Of a DNA stretch of 64,000 nucleotides, positions 24,702 to 33,200 are shown in pieces (the stretch's first letter is position 1; each line of letters begins with the position of its first letter). Origin of the DNA: Paracoccus sp. SMMA_5_TC (GTDB lineage: Bacteria > Pseudomonadota > Alphaproteobacteria > Rhodobacterales > Rhodobacteraceae). The position numbers and the translations under genes are program-made. Below the pieces are notes generated by a model. The model made no database searches. It was given only the letters and a program-made list of their open reading frames with translations, and was not told the origin of the DNA. The stretch is taken from NCBI RefSeq assembly GCF_009696685.2, contig NZ_CP102355.1, positions 2,033,501 to 2,097,500 on the forward strand. The letters are read 5' to 3'.

Positions 24702-24818
24702 GCGCATCTCACGGAAGATGAAGCGGGGTGTAACAGGGGCGTTTAAGCCCCGTTCAACGAAATCGTCGTGCTGACAATATCCGTGGCAGATTCTGACAAT
24801 ATCCGTGGCAGGCTACAA
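24702..24818. repeat. 117-bp direct repeat, copy 2, with two 19-bp sub-repeats
   Basis: This is the second copy of the block at 24544-24660, separated from it by 41 unrelated bases. Its 19-bp elements lie at 24771-24789 and 24793-24811, and the GGGGC-GCCCC hairpin at 24736-24751. Both copies end in GGCTACAA and then diverge, so that point (or the CA just before the last A) is a candidate element border. Mu-type ends finish in CA. Confidence 0.85.
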
Positions 24819-24826
24819 CGAAACCC

Positions 24827-24842
24827 TTAACGGATCGTTAAC
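24827..24842 (+). promoter_or_regulatory. Candidate CtrA-binding site
   Basis: TTAA at 24827-24830, seven bases, then TTAAC at 24838-24842 matches the alphaproteobacterial CtrA consensus TTAA-N7-TTAAC exactly. The two halves are also part of an inverted repeat TTAACG-GAT-CGTTAA. It lies between the prophage repeats and the tRNA gene, with no + strand gene downstream to control, so it may be chance or serve the element. Confidence 0.35.
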
Positions 24843-24886
24843 CAAGGCAATGTTGCAGAGTTGTTGCAGAGCGCGCCAAGAACGAC

Positions 24887-24908
24887 AAAAGCCGCCCCGA
24901 GAGGCGGC
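24887..24908 (-). terminator. Intrinsic terminator for tRNA-Asn
   Basis: Read on the - strand, a six-base-pair stem (GCCGCC with GGCGGC, + positions 24903-24908 and 24891-24896, loop six bases) is followed by TTTTG. It lies 30 bases past the 3' end of the tRNA gene and fits a rho-independent terminator for it. Confidence 0.75.
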
Positions 24909-24938
24909 CTGTATCGTGTTGAAATCTCTATAAGATTT

Positions 24939-25013
24939 TGGCTCCGGCGGTAGGGATCGAACCTACGACCAATTGATTAACAGTCAACTGCTCTACCGCT
25001 GAGCTACGCCGGA
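24939..25013 (-). tRNA. tRNA-Asn (anticodon GUU)
   Basis: The - strand reads TCCGGCGTAGCTCAGCGG at the 5' end, an anticodon stem-loop with CTGTTAA (anticodon GTT), a T-arm with GGTTCGATCC, and a 3' acceptor strand CGCCGGA followed by discriminator G and an encoded CCA. The acceptor stem TCCGGCG/CGCCGGA pairs fully. Length is 75 including CCA. A possible -10 box TATACA lies 12-17 bases upstream. The + strand neighbour is the end of the prophage; Mu-type elements do not need a tRNA target, so the closeness may be accidental. Confidence 0.97.
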
Positions 25014-25114
25014 ACACGAGGCGCTGTATAGCGGCGTGTTCCGGGGGCGTCCAGAGGGTGCAACAGATTTTTTTGCCTCCCTTGCCGAAATTTTTCGGGG
25101 TGAGCAGATTTCGT

Positions 25115-25981
25115 TCAATCCACTGAAAAGATGGCATCTGCAGCAACCGGGCCGTCGCTGATCACCGCGCCCAGTTCGACCAGTGCCAGCAGATGCGCAA
25201 GCACATTGCGGGTGGCGGCCGGCAGCAGTTCTGGCGCGATGTCATAGATTCGTCGTGCCAGGGTGTCGGCACTGGCTGGTCCGCGTCGCAGCGCCTCAAG
25301 GATCTGCTGTGTGCGCATGCGGCGATGGCGGCCCAGTTCGGCGAGGCGCGCGGCGGGGGTGGCGATGACCTCGCCATGGGCGGGGTGCAGCATCGCGGCA
25401 TCCTGCGCCTCGAGCAGCGCGAGCGTGCGGAAATAGTCGGCAAGATCGCCGTCCGGGGGCGAGATGATGGTCGAGGACCACCCCATCACCACATCGCCGC
25501 AAAAGATGCGCCGATCCTGGCGAAAGCTCAGATGCCCGGCGAAATGGCCTGGAGTATGCAGGGCGGTCAGCCGCCATTCGTCGGATTCGATCACCGCACC
25601 ATCTGCCAATGCGATGTCAGGGCAAAAGTCCCGGTCCAGCCCCTCGCCCCCGGCAAGAGCGCCGTCCCGCGCAAGCCGCTGCATCAGGGCAGATCGCCCG
25701 GCCTCGGCCGGGCCATAGGCCAGAATCGGTGCGCCGGTGGCTTCGGCAAGGGCACGGGCGCCGGCCGAGTGGTCCAGATGCGCATGGGTGACAAGGATAT
25801 GGCTGATGCGTCCCCGACCCGCCGCGCGCAGGATCGCTGCACGGTGTTCGGGCAGATCCGGACCCGGGTCGATGACCGCGATCTGTCCGCGCCCCAGAAG
25901 AAAGGTATTGGTGCCCGGTCCGGTCAACGGCGACGGATTGGCGGCGGTGATCGTGCGCAGATCTTTCGGGTCGCGTATCAT
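25115..25981 (-). CDS. MBL-fold metallo-hydrolase
   Basis: The 288-residue protein has the metallo-beta-lactamase signature THAHLDH (His66, His68, Asp70, His71), preceded by the strand IAVIDPG, then the third metal histidine in TPGHFAGH, FCGDVVMGWS with the bridging aspartate, and HPAHGEVI for the last ligand. The C-terminal 75 residues form a winged-helix-like domain (TQQILEALRRGPASADTLARR) found in LACTB2-type hydrolases. Substrate is unknown; relatives act as thioesterases or RNA-cutting enzymes. It is transcribed away from the sensor kinase gene at 26037. Confidence 0.85.
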   Translation of the reverse strand: MIRDPKDLRTITAANPSPLTGPGTNTFLLGRGQIAVIDPGPDLPEHRAAILRAAGRGRISHILVTHAHLDHSAGARALAEATGAPILAYGPAEAGRSALMQRLARDGALAGGEGLDRDFCPDIALADGAVIESDEWRLTALHTPGHFAGHLSFRQDRRIFCGDVVMGWSSTIISPPDGDLADYFRTLALLEAQDAAMLHPAHGEVIATPAARLAELGRHRRMRTQQILEALRRGPASADTLARRIYDIAPELLPAATRNVLAHLLALVELGAVISDGPVAADAIFSVD

Positions 25982-26036
25982 GACGCTAACCTAACTGCAG
26001 GGACGATCACATTCCAAGACTTCCGAAAGGCGCTGC

Positions 26037-27377
26037 ATGAATTTCGATTGGCTCAAGCGTGCGATGCCGCGCGGGCTTTACGGGCGGGCGGCGCTGATCC
26101 TGTTTTTGCCGGTGTTCGCAGTGACCGTTGTCGTCACCGTGATGTTCCTTCAGCGCCATTTCGAGGACGTGACGCGGCAGATGACCGGCGGCATGGCCAA
26201 CGAGATTGCGCTGATCGCGGATCGGATCGAATCTGCACCAGATGCCGGCGATGCGCGCCGGCTGGGCGATGACCTGGCTCGGCCGCTGGGGCTGGAGCTG
26301 AATCTGCCCCCAAAGGCACCGGTGACAGAACAGCGCCGCTTCTATGACCTGTCGGGGCGCGTGGTGATTGCTACCCTGCATGAACGCATTCCCGCGGTCG
26401 TGGCAGTCGATCTGGGCCAGCGGCGGATGGTGCATGTCAGCTTGCAAAGTCGCCATGGCCCCTATGTGCTAAGCTTTGCCCGTTCCCGCGTCAGTGCCTC
26501 GAACCCCCATCAGCTGCTGGTGCTGATGCTGGGAACCTCGCTGTTGATGACGGCGATCGCCACATTGTTCCTGCGCAATCAGGTCCGTCCCATCCGTCAG
26601 CTGGCCCATGCTGCCGAGGAATACGGCAAGGGTCGGATCGTGCCCTATCGCCCCGCCGGCGCCAGCGAGGTGCGCAGTGCCGGCACCGCATTTCTGGAAA
26701 TGCGCGCCCGGATCGAGCGGCAGAACGAACAGCGCAAGCAGATGCTGTCCGGGGTCAGTCACGATTTGCGCACACCGCTGACCCGGCTGCGGCTGGGGCT
26801 GTCGATGCTTGGCCCCGACATGCCCCCCGAACCCGAAGAGATTGCGGCGTTGGAAAGCGATGTGGCCGCCATGGGACGCATGGTCGATGCCTTTCTGGAC
26901 CACGCCCGCGACAGCGCCCATGATGCACCGCCCGAGCCCGTGGATGCCCTTGAGTTCGTCCGGGCCATCGTTGCGGATGCACAGCGTGGCGGTCAGCAGG
27001 TGACCTTGCACGAACTGGCGGGCGAGGATCACGGCCGCGCCACCTTTCGCCGCGACAGCCTGCGGCGCGCCGTCGAGAATCTGATCGGCAATGCCGTGCG
27101 CTATGGCAATCGCGCCGAGGTCGAGGCGGTGCTGGGGCCCAGCTACCTGCGCATTTCGGTCGAGGACGACGGTCCAGGTATCCCCGCCGACAAAAGGGAC
27201 GAGGCGCTGCGTCCCTTTACCCGACTGGACCCGGCCCGCAACCAGAACCAGGGTCAGGGCGTGGGTCTGGGCCTGTCGATCGCGGCGGATATCGCACGCG
27301 CCCATGGCGGGCAGCTGCGCCTTGGCGAAGGCGAGCGTCTGGGCGGCTTGCGCGCCGAGATCGTCATTCCCCGCTGA
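26037..27377 (+). CDS. EnvZ-like sensor histidine kinase
   Basis: The 446-residue protein has two membrane segments (about residues 18-38 and 158-180) around a periplasmic domain of about 115 residues, then a HAMP linker, a dimerisation domain with phospho-acceptor GVSHDLRTPLTRLRLGL (His242), and a catalytic domain with N-box ENLIGNAVRYG, G1 VEDDGPGIP and G2 GVGLGLSIA. The layout is that of EnvZ-type kinases. No response regulator gene is next to it in this window, so its partner is elsewhere. It is followed 69 bases later by fabD. Confidence 0.85.
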   Translation: MNFDWLKRAMPRGLYGRAALILFLPVFAVTVVVTVMFLQRHFEDVTRQMTGGMANEIALIADRIESAPDAGDARRLGDDLARPLGLELNLPPKAPVTEQRRFYDLSGRVVIATLHERIPAVVAVDLGQRRMVHVSLQSRHGPYVLSFARSRVSASNPHQLLVLMLGTSLLMTAIATLFLRNQVRPIRQLAHAAEEYGKGRIVPYRPAGASEVRSAGTAFLEMRARIERQNEQRKQMLSGVSHDLRTPLTRLRLGLSMLGPDMPPEPEEIAALESDVAAMGRMVDAFLDHARDSAHDAPPEPVDALEFVRAIVADAQRGGQQVTLHELAGEDHGRATFRRDSLRRAVENLIGNAVRYGNRAEVEAVLGPSYLRISVEDDGPGIPADKRDEALRPFTRLDPARNQNQGQGVGLGLSIAADIARAHGGQLRLGEGERLGGLRAEIVIPR

Positions 27378-27446
27378 GCCGCAGTTGCGGGAATGTCCCG
27401 CCCGGGCTAAGCCTGTTTGCAACGATAACATGGAAGGAACACCCCA

Positions 27447-28373
27447 ATGCGGGCATTCGTATTTCCGGGGCAGGGTGCCCAGGTCGTGGGCATGGGTCGC
27501 GAACTGGCCGAAACGTATCCGGCCGCGCGCGCCGTTTTTGACGAGGTGGACGAGGCGCTGGGCGAAAGCCTGTCGCAACTGATCTGGCAGGGCGACATCG
27601 AAACCCTGACCCTGACCCAGAACGCCCAGCCGGCGTTGATGGCAACCTCGCTGGCGGCGTTTCGCGCGCTCGAGGCCGAGGGTTTCGGCATCCAGGATGC
27701 GGCCTTTGTCGCCGGCCACTCGCTTGGGGAATATTCCGCGCTTTGCGCGGCCGGTGCGCTGAGCCTGGCCGATACCGCCCGGCTTCTGCGGCTGCGCGGC
27801 CAGGCCATGCAAGAGGCGGTGCCGGTCGGTCAGGGCGCGATGGCGGCGATCCTGGGGCTGGATTTCGTCGCGGTCGAACAGCTGGCGCGCGATGCCGCCG
27901 AGGACGAGGTTTGCCAGGCCGCCAACGATAATGATCCGGCGCAGGTGGTGATTTCGGGACACAAGGCAGCGGTGGAGCGGGCGGCGGCCCTTGCCCGGGA
28001 ACGGGGTGCCAAGCGCGCGTTGATGCTGCCGGTGTCGGCGCCCTTCCATTCGGCGCTGATGCAGCCGGCTGCGGCCGTCATGGCCGAGGCGCTTGCGGCC
28101 GTAGAAATCGCCGCCCCCGCCGTGCCGCTGATCGCCAATGTTCGGGCCGAGCCGGTGACCGAACCCGGCGCCATCCGCCGGTTGCTGGTCGAGCAGGTGA
28201 CCGGCTCGGTGCGCTGGCGCGAGTCGGTCGAATTCCTGGCCGGGGCCGGGGTGACCGAATTCTGGGAAATCGGCGCCGGCAAGGCGCTTTCGGGCATGAT
28301 CAAGCGCATCGCCAGGGATGCAACGGTGCGCAATATCGGCGTGCCTGGCGATATCGCGGCATTGAAGGGGTGA
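27447..28373 (+). CDS. fabD: Malonyl-CoA:ACP transacylase
   Basis: This 308-residue enzyme moves malonyl groups from CoA to acyl carrier protein for fatty acid synthesis. It begins with FVFPGQGAQVVGMG and has the nucleophile motif GHSLGEY with Ser92, at the same number as in E. coli. The catalytic histidine lies in PVSAPFHSALM. GGAAGGA precedes the ATG. It heads a fabD-fabG-acpP group on one strand, a common arrangement. The gap to fabG holds G/C-rich hairpins (for example GGGGCC-GAAT-GGCCCC at 28375-28390) but no T-run. Confidence 0.96.
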   Translation: MRAFVFPGQGAQVVGMGRELAETYPAARAVFDEVDEALGESLSQLIWQGDIETLTLTQNAQPALMATSLAAFRALEAEGFGIQDAAFVAGHSLGEYSALCAAGALSLADTARLLRLRGQAMQEAVPVGQGAMAAILGLDFVAVEQLARDAAEDEVCQAANDNDPAQVVISGHKAAVERAAALARERGAKRALMLPVSAPFHSALMQPAAAVMAEALAAVEIAAPAVPLIANVRAEPVTEPGAIRRLLVEQVTGSVRWRESVEFLAGAGVTEFWEIGAGKALSGMIKRIARDATVRNIGVPGDIAALKG

Positions 28374-28465
28374 CGGGGCCGAATGGCCCCCGCGCGGCCC
28401 GGCCCTCGATGGGGCGGGTCGCGCGCGCCTGCACGAATATCACTACAGGACAATGAGGTTACGGG

Positions 28466-29203
28466 ATGTTTGATCTGACGGGCAAGAACGCGCTGGTGAC
28501 CGGCGCATCGGGCGGTATCGGCGGCGCCATTGCGCAGGCCCTGCACGCCGCCGGGGCGACGGTGACGCTGTCGGGCACGCGCGAGGCGCCCTTGCGCGAA
28601 CTGGCCGATCAGCTGGGCGCGCGCGCTCATGTGGTTACCGCCAACCTGGGCGATGCCGCCGCCGTCGAGGCCCTGCCCAAGGCCGCGGCCGAGGCGATGG
28701 GATCGGTGGATATCCTGGTCAACAATGCCGGCATTACCCGCGACAACCTGTTCATGCGCATGTCCGACGAGGAATGGACCCAGGTGATCGAGGTCAATCT
28801 GACCTCCAGCTTCCGGCTGTGCCGGGCCGTGCTGCGCGGCATGATGAAGGCGCGCTGGGGTCGCATCGTCAACATCGGCTCGGTCGTCGGTGCAACCGGC
28901 AACCCCGGGCAGGGCAATTACGCCGCGGCCAAGGCGGGACTGGTCGGAATGTCGAAAAGCCTTGCCTACGAAGTTGCCTCGCGCGGGATCACCGTCAATT
29001 GCGTGGCCCCCGGCTTCATCGAGACGGCGATGACCGACAAGCTGACCGAGGATCAGAAATCCCGCATCCTGACCCAGATCCCGGCCGGGCGCATGGGACG
29101 GGCCGATGAAATCGCGGCTGCGGTCCTGTATCTTGCCAGCCCGCAGGCGGGCTATGTCACCGGGGCCACGCTGCATGTCAATGGTGGCATGGCCATGGTC
29201 TGA
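28466..29203 (+). CDS. fabG: 3-oxoacyl-ACP reductase
   Basis: The 245-residue short-chain dehydrogenase reduces 3-oxoacyl-ACP with NADPH in the elongation cycle. It has the cofactor motif [19 protein letters not shown], and the catalytic set Ser139, Tyr152 and Lys156 ([10 protein letters not shown], then GNYAAAKAG). The C-terminal GGMAMV is typical of FabG. It lies between fabD and acpP, which confirms the role among many similar reductases. Confidence 0.95.
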   Translation: MFDLTGKNALVTGASGGIGGAIAQALHAAGATVTLSGTREAPLRELADQLGARAHVVTANLGDAAAVEALPKAAAEAMGSVDILVNNAGITRDNLFMRMSDEEWTQVIEVNLTSSFRLCRAVLRGMMKARWGRIVNIGSVVGATGNPGQGNYAAAKAGLVGMSKSLAYEVASRGITVNCVAPGFIETAMTDKLTEDQKSRILTQIPAGRMGRADEIAAAVLYLASPQAGYVTGATLHVNGGMAMV

Positions 29204-29218
29204 TCCGGTTTATCCGGG

Positions 29219-29246
29219 TTGCAAGATCACGTCTCCGTGCTATATC
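29219..29246 (+). promoter_or_regulatory. Candidate sigma-70 promoter for acpP
   Basis: TTGCAA at 29219-29224 and TATATC at 29241-29246 are separated by 16 bases, in the gap between fabG and acpP. It would give acpP its own strong transcription, as is usual because acyl carrier protein is very abundant. The call rests on sequence only. Confidence 0.45.
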
Positions 29247-29340
29247 CCGCGAGCAAGGCTTCAGGGGAACCGCCCTGGGCTGTGTGCCCGGCAATCGCTG
29301 GACCATTCTGGGCGGATGCCCGCGAAAACGAGGAAGAGAT

Positions 29341-29574
29341 ATGAGCGATATCGCTGATCGCGTGAAAAAAATTGTCGTCGAGCACCTTGGTGTCGATGAG
29401 GACAAGGTGACGGAAACCGCCTCGTTCATCGACGATCTCGGCGCCGATTCGCTGGACACCGTTGAGCTGGTCATGGCTTTCGAGGAAGAGTTCGGGATCG
29501 AAATTCCCGATGACGCCGCGGAAACCATCCAGACCTTTGGCGATGCGGTGAAATTCATCCAGGGCGCGGTCTGA
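29341..29574 (+). CDS. acpP: Acyl carrier protein
   Basis: The 77-residue acidic protein carries growing acyl chains on a 4'-phosphopantetheine arm attached to Ser37 in the motif [11 protein letters not shown]. Start ATG 29341 follows a GAGGAAGAG ribosome site and gives the usual AcpP length; the longer frame from 29284 is not used. A perfect hairpin terminator follows 24 bases after the stop. Confidence 0.97.
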   Translation: MSDIADRVKKIVVEHLGVDEDKVTETASFIDDLGADSLDTVELVMAFEEEFGIEIPDDAAETIQTFGDAVKFIQGAV

Positions 29575-29598
29575 TCCCCTGGGCAATGACCTTTGCGA

Positions 29599-29628
29599 CG
29601 CGGCTCTGGATCCAGAGCCGCGTTTTTT
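29599..29628 (+). terminator. Intrinsic terminator after acpP
   Basis: A perfect 24-base palindrome (CGCGGCTCTGGA and its complement, 29599-29622) is followed directly by TTTTTT (29623-29628). It is a strong rho-independent terminator ending the fab group. Confidence 0.9.
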
Positions 29629-29709
29629 CATGCCCCGGATCTTCGGGACCAAGGAACCTCGGCGCGCGCCAGGCGTTGATCGGCACATCCCTGTAACAAG
29701 GAGACCGAA

Positions 29710-30183
29710 ATGGCCGTGAACCTGAAGGGGCTGACCGACAACGCCCGCAAGACCTCGATCGCCGAACTCAATGCCCGTCTGGCCGATGCCGTGGCGCTGT
29801 CCGCCGCCATCAAGCAGGCGCATTGGAACGTCAAGGGACGCAACTTCATCGCCGTTCATGAACTTTTCGATCAGGTATTTGCCAACCTGCAGGCCCATGT
29901 CGACACCATGGCCGAACGTGTCCAGCAGCTTGATGGCGTGGCCATCGGCACCGTGGAAAAGGTTGCCAAGGCAAGTTCGCTCAAGGAATACCCGACCGAC
30001 CTGACCAAGGCCGAGGATCACCTGAAGGCGGTCAGCGACCGCATGCGCGATTACGGCGAAAAGCTGCGCAAGGCCATCGACAGCACCGATGAAGCCGGCG
30101 ACGCCGATACCGCCGATCTGTTCACCGCTGCCTCGCGGACAGCGGACAAGGATCTGTGGTTCATGGAAAGCCATCTGGAATGA
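29710..30183 (+). CDS. dps: DNA starvation/stationary phase protection protein Dps
   Basis: The 157-residue protein is a ferritin-like Dps. It has the ferroxidase helix pattern IKQAHWNVKGRNFIAVHELFD and then HVDTMAERVQQLDG, with the His, Asp and Glu residues that bind iron between subunits. Dodecamers store iron and protect DNA from oxidative damage. AAGGAG lies six bases before the ATG. The gene stands alone between the acpP terminator and dnaE. A weak GC hairpin (30197-30232) follows it. Confidence 0.93.
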   Translation: MAVNLKGLTDNARKTSIAELNARLADAVALSAAIKQAHWNVKGRNFIAVHELFDQVFANLQAHVDTMAERVQQLDGVAIGTVEKVAKASSLKEYPTDLTKAEDHLKAVSDRMRDYGEKLRKAIDSTDEAGDADTADLFTAASRTADKDLWFMESHLE

Positions 30184-30278
30184 CCTTTGCCCTTGCGCCC
30201 GCCTGATCGCGCCTGACGTGACCGGGGCGGGCTGTCAGGGCAATTGCACTTGGCCGCTGCAACGCGCATGAATGCTTC

Positions 30279-33200
30279 ATGCAGCACTCAAGCCCCCGAT
30301 TCATTCACCTGCGCACCCATTCGGAACACTCGCTTCTGGAGGGCGCTATTCCGGTCAAGGATCTGGCGCGCCTTGCCGCCCAGAACGACATGCCTGCGGT
30401 CGCACTGACCGACACCAACGCGCTGTTCGCGGCACTGGAGTTTTCGGTCAAGGCGCAGGATTACGGCGTCCAGCCGATCATCGGCTGTCAGGTCACGCTG
30501 GAGGCTGGCGTCACCGGACCTGTTGTCCTGCTGGCGCAGGACCAGGCCGGCTGGCTCAACCTGATGCAGCTTTCGACCTGCCTTTACCTGCGCGAGGGCG
30601 GCGCGCTGCCCCATGTCACGCTGGACGAACTGGCGGCACATGCGCAGGGGTTGATCTGCCTGACCGGGGGTGCGCTGGGGCCGCTGGGGCTGCTGGTTGC
30701 GCAGGGGCGGCTGCCCGAGGCGCGGACCCTGCTGGAACGTCTGGCAGCGGCCTTCCCGACCCGGCTTTACGTCGAGTTGCAGCGCCATCACGACGCCGAA
30801 GGCAGGCCCGTGCCGGAAGAGCAGGCAGCCGAAGGGGGCATGATCGATCTGGCCTATGCGCTCGACCTGCCGCTGGTGGCGACAAATGATGCCTATTTTC
30901 CGAAAAGCGATCTTTATGCCGCCCATGATGCGCTGATCTGCATTGCCGAGCGCGCCTATGTCGACCAGACCGCCCCACGCCGCCGTCTGACACCCCAGCA
31001 TTATTTCAAGTCCCCGGCGGAAATGGCTGCCCTGTTCGCCGATCTGCCCGAAGCCATCGAGAACACTGTCGAAATCGCCCGGCGCTGTGCCTTTGCGGTC
31101 AGAAAGCACAAGCCGATCCTGCCGCGCTTTGCCGATGACGAGGTCGAGGAACTGCGCCGCCAGGCCTGGGAAGGGTTGCGCGCCCGGCTCGAGATCATTC
31201 CCCACGCCGTTCCCGTCGCCGAATACGAAGAACGGCTGCGGTTCGAGCTGGGCATCATCGAACAGATGGGCTTTCCCGGCTATTTCCTGATCGTGGCCGA
31301 TTTCATCAAATGGGCCAAGGATCACGGAATCCCGGTGGGACCGGGGCGCGGCTCGGGCGCCGGCAGTCTGGTGGCCTATGCGCTGACCATCACCGACCTG
31401 GACCCGCTGCGCTACAGCCTGCTGTTTGAACGCTTCCTGAACCCGGAACGGGTGTCGATGCCCGACTTCGACATCGACTTCTGCATGGATCGCCGCGAAG
31501 AGGTGATCCAGTATGTGCAGGAAAAATACGGCCGCGACCGGGTGGGGCAGATCATCACCTTCGGCGCGCTGCTGTCGAAGGCGGCGGTGCGCGATGTCGG
31601 CCGGGTGCTGCAACTGCCCTTTGGCCAGGTGGACCGGCTGTCCAAGATGATCCCGGTCGAAGGGGTCAAGCCGGTCAGTGTCACCAAGGCGCTGGCCGAC
31701 GAACCCCGCCTGCGCGAGGCCGCCAAGGAAGAGGTTGTCGGGCGGCTGCTCGACTATGCCGCCAAGCTGGAAGGGCTGTTGCGCAACGCCTCGACCCATG
31801 CGGCCGGGGTGGTGATCGCGGACCGCCCGCTGCATCATCTGGTGCCGCTTTACCGCGACCCGGCCTCGGACATGCCGGCAACCCAGTTCAACATGAAATG
31901 GGTCGAGCAGGCGGGTCTGGTGAAGTTCGACTTTCTGGGGCTCAAGACCCTGACGGTGATCCAGAATGCCGTCGATCTGATCAATGGCACCGGGCGACCG
32001 CTGCATGTCGCCGCCGACGGCAGGCAGCTTTACACGCCTGCGCGGGGCGCGGAAAACCAGATCAATGCCATCCCGCTTGACGACAGGGCAACATACGAGC
32101 TGTTCGCCAGCGCCCGCACCGTGGCGGTGTTCCAGGTCGAAAGCGCGGGGATGATGGACGCGCTGCGGCGCATGCGCCCGACCTGCATCGAGGATATCGT
32201 CGCGCTGGTCGCCCTGTATCGTCCCGGGCCGATGGAAAACATCCCCACCTATTGCGAGGTCAAGAACGGGCTGCGGCCGCTGGAGTCACTGCATCCCAGC
32301 ATCGACCCGATCCTGGCCGAAACCCAGGGCATCATCGTCTATCAGGAACAGGTGATGCAGATTGCCCAGGTGATGGCGGGCTACAGCCTGGGTGGCGCCG
32401 ACCTGCTGCGCCGCGCCATGGGCAAGAAGATCCCCGAGGAAATGGCCAAGGAGCGGCCAAAGTTCGTCGAAGGCTGCAAGTCGCGTGGAATCGACGCGAA
32501 GAAAGCCGGGGAAGTTTTTGATCTTCTGGAAAAATTTGCCAACTATGGTTTCAACAAGTCGCACGCTGCCGCCTATGCGGTGGTCAGCTATCAAACTGCA
32601 TGGCTCAAGGCCAACCATCCTGTCGAGTTCATGGCTGCGGTGATGAACTGCGACATCCATCTGACCGACAAGCTGGCAATCTACAAGCGCGAGGCCGACC
32701 GCATGGGGATCGAGACCGTGCCCCCTTGCGTCAACCGTTCGCTTGCCACCTTCAGCGTCGATGGCGGACGCATCGTCTATGCGCTGGGGGCGCTCAAGGG
32801 TGTTGGCGTCGAGGCGATGAACCTGATCGTGCAGGCCCGCGGCGACAAGCCTTTCCGCGACCTGCATGATTTCGCCCGCCGCGTCGACATGAAGCGGGTG
32901 GGCAAGCGACCGCTGGAAATGCTGGCGCGCGCCGGCGCCTTCGACTGTCTCGAGGTTAACCGGGCCAAGGTATTGAAATCCCTTGACGGTCTGGTCGCCT
33001 GGTCGGCGGCTGTGCAGGCGGCGGCGAACTCGAGTCAGTCGTCGCTGTTTGGGGGTGGCGAGGATCTGCCGCCGCCGCGCCCGGTGCCGGCACCGATCTG
33101 GATGCCGGCCGAAAAGCTGGCCGAGGAACACGCGGCCGTCGGCTTCTACCTTTCCGGGCATCCGCTGGACGATTATCTTCCCGCGTTGCGGCGCAAGAAC

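Larger units (their letters stand above)
1..24818 (+). mobile_element. Mu-type transposable prophage, structural and right-end portion
   Basis: About 36 tightly packed + strand genes encode lysis, packaging, head and tail proteins. Head genes match phage Mu families (DUF2730, DUF3486, gp28 terminase, DUF935 portal, gpF, gpI protease, gpT capsid, DUF1320, gpG), while tail genes match P2 families in P2 order (V, W, J, I, FI, FII, E/E', T, U, X, D). The left end, transposase genes and repressor lie before the window. The right limit is placed at the end of the nested repeats near 24818, because such repeats suit transposase-binding sites and chromosomal genes start just beyond. The exact right terminus cannot be fixed without the left end or an empty site. 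No structural gene is visibly broken, so the element may be intact. Confidence 0.85.

Noticed and set aside
24544-24818. CRISPR array
   Set aside because: Only four short repeats in two pairs with 3-base gaps within a larger duplication; there are no unique spacers of regular length and no cas genes.
24939-25013. tRNA gene as attachment site of the prophage
   Set aside because: No repeated tRNA 3' fragment is seen at the prophage side, no integrase is visible, and the element has Mu-type genes that insert almost at random.
25193-26272. 359-codon + strand frame opposite the MBL hydrolase gene
   Set aside because: It is antisense to a clear HxHxDH hydrolase and overlaps the start of the kinase gene.
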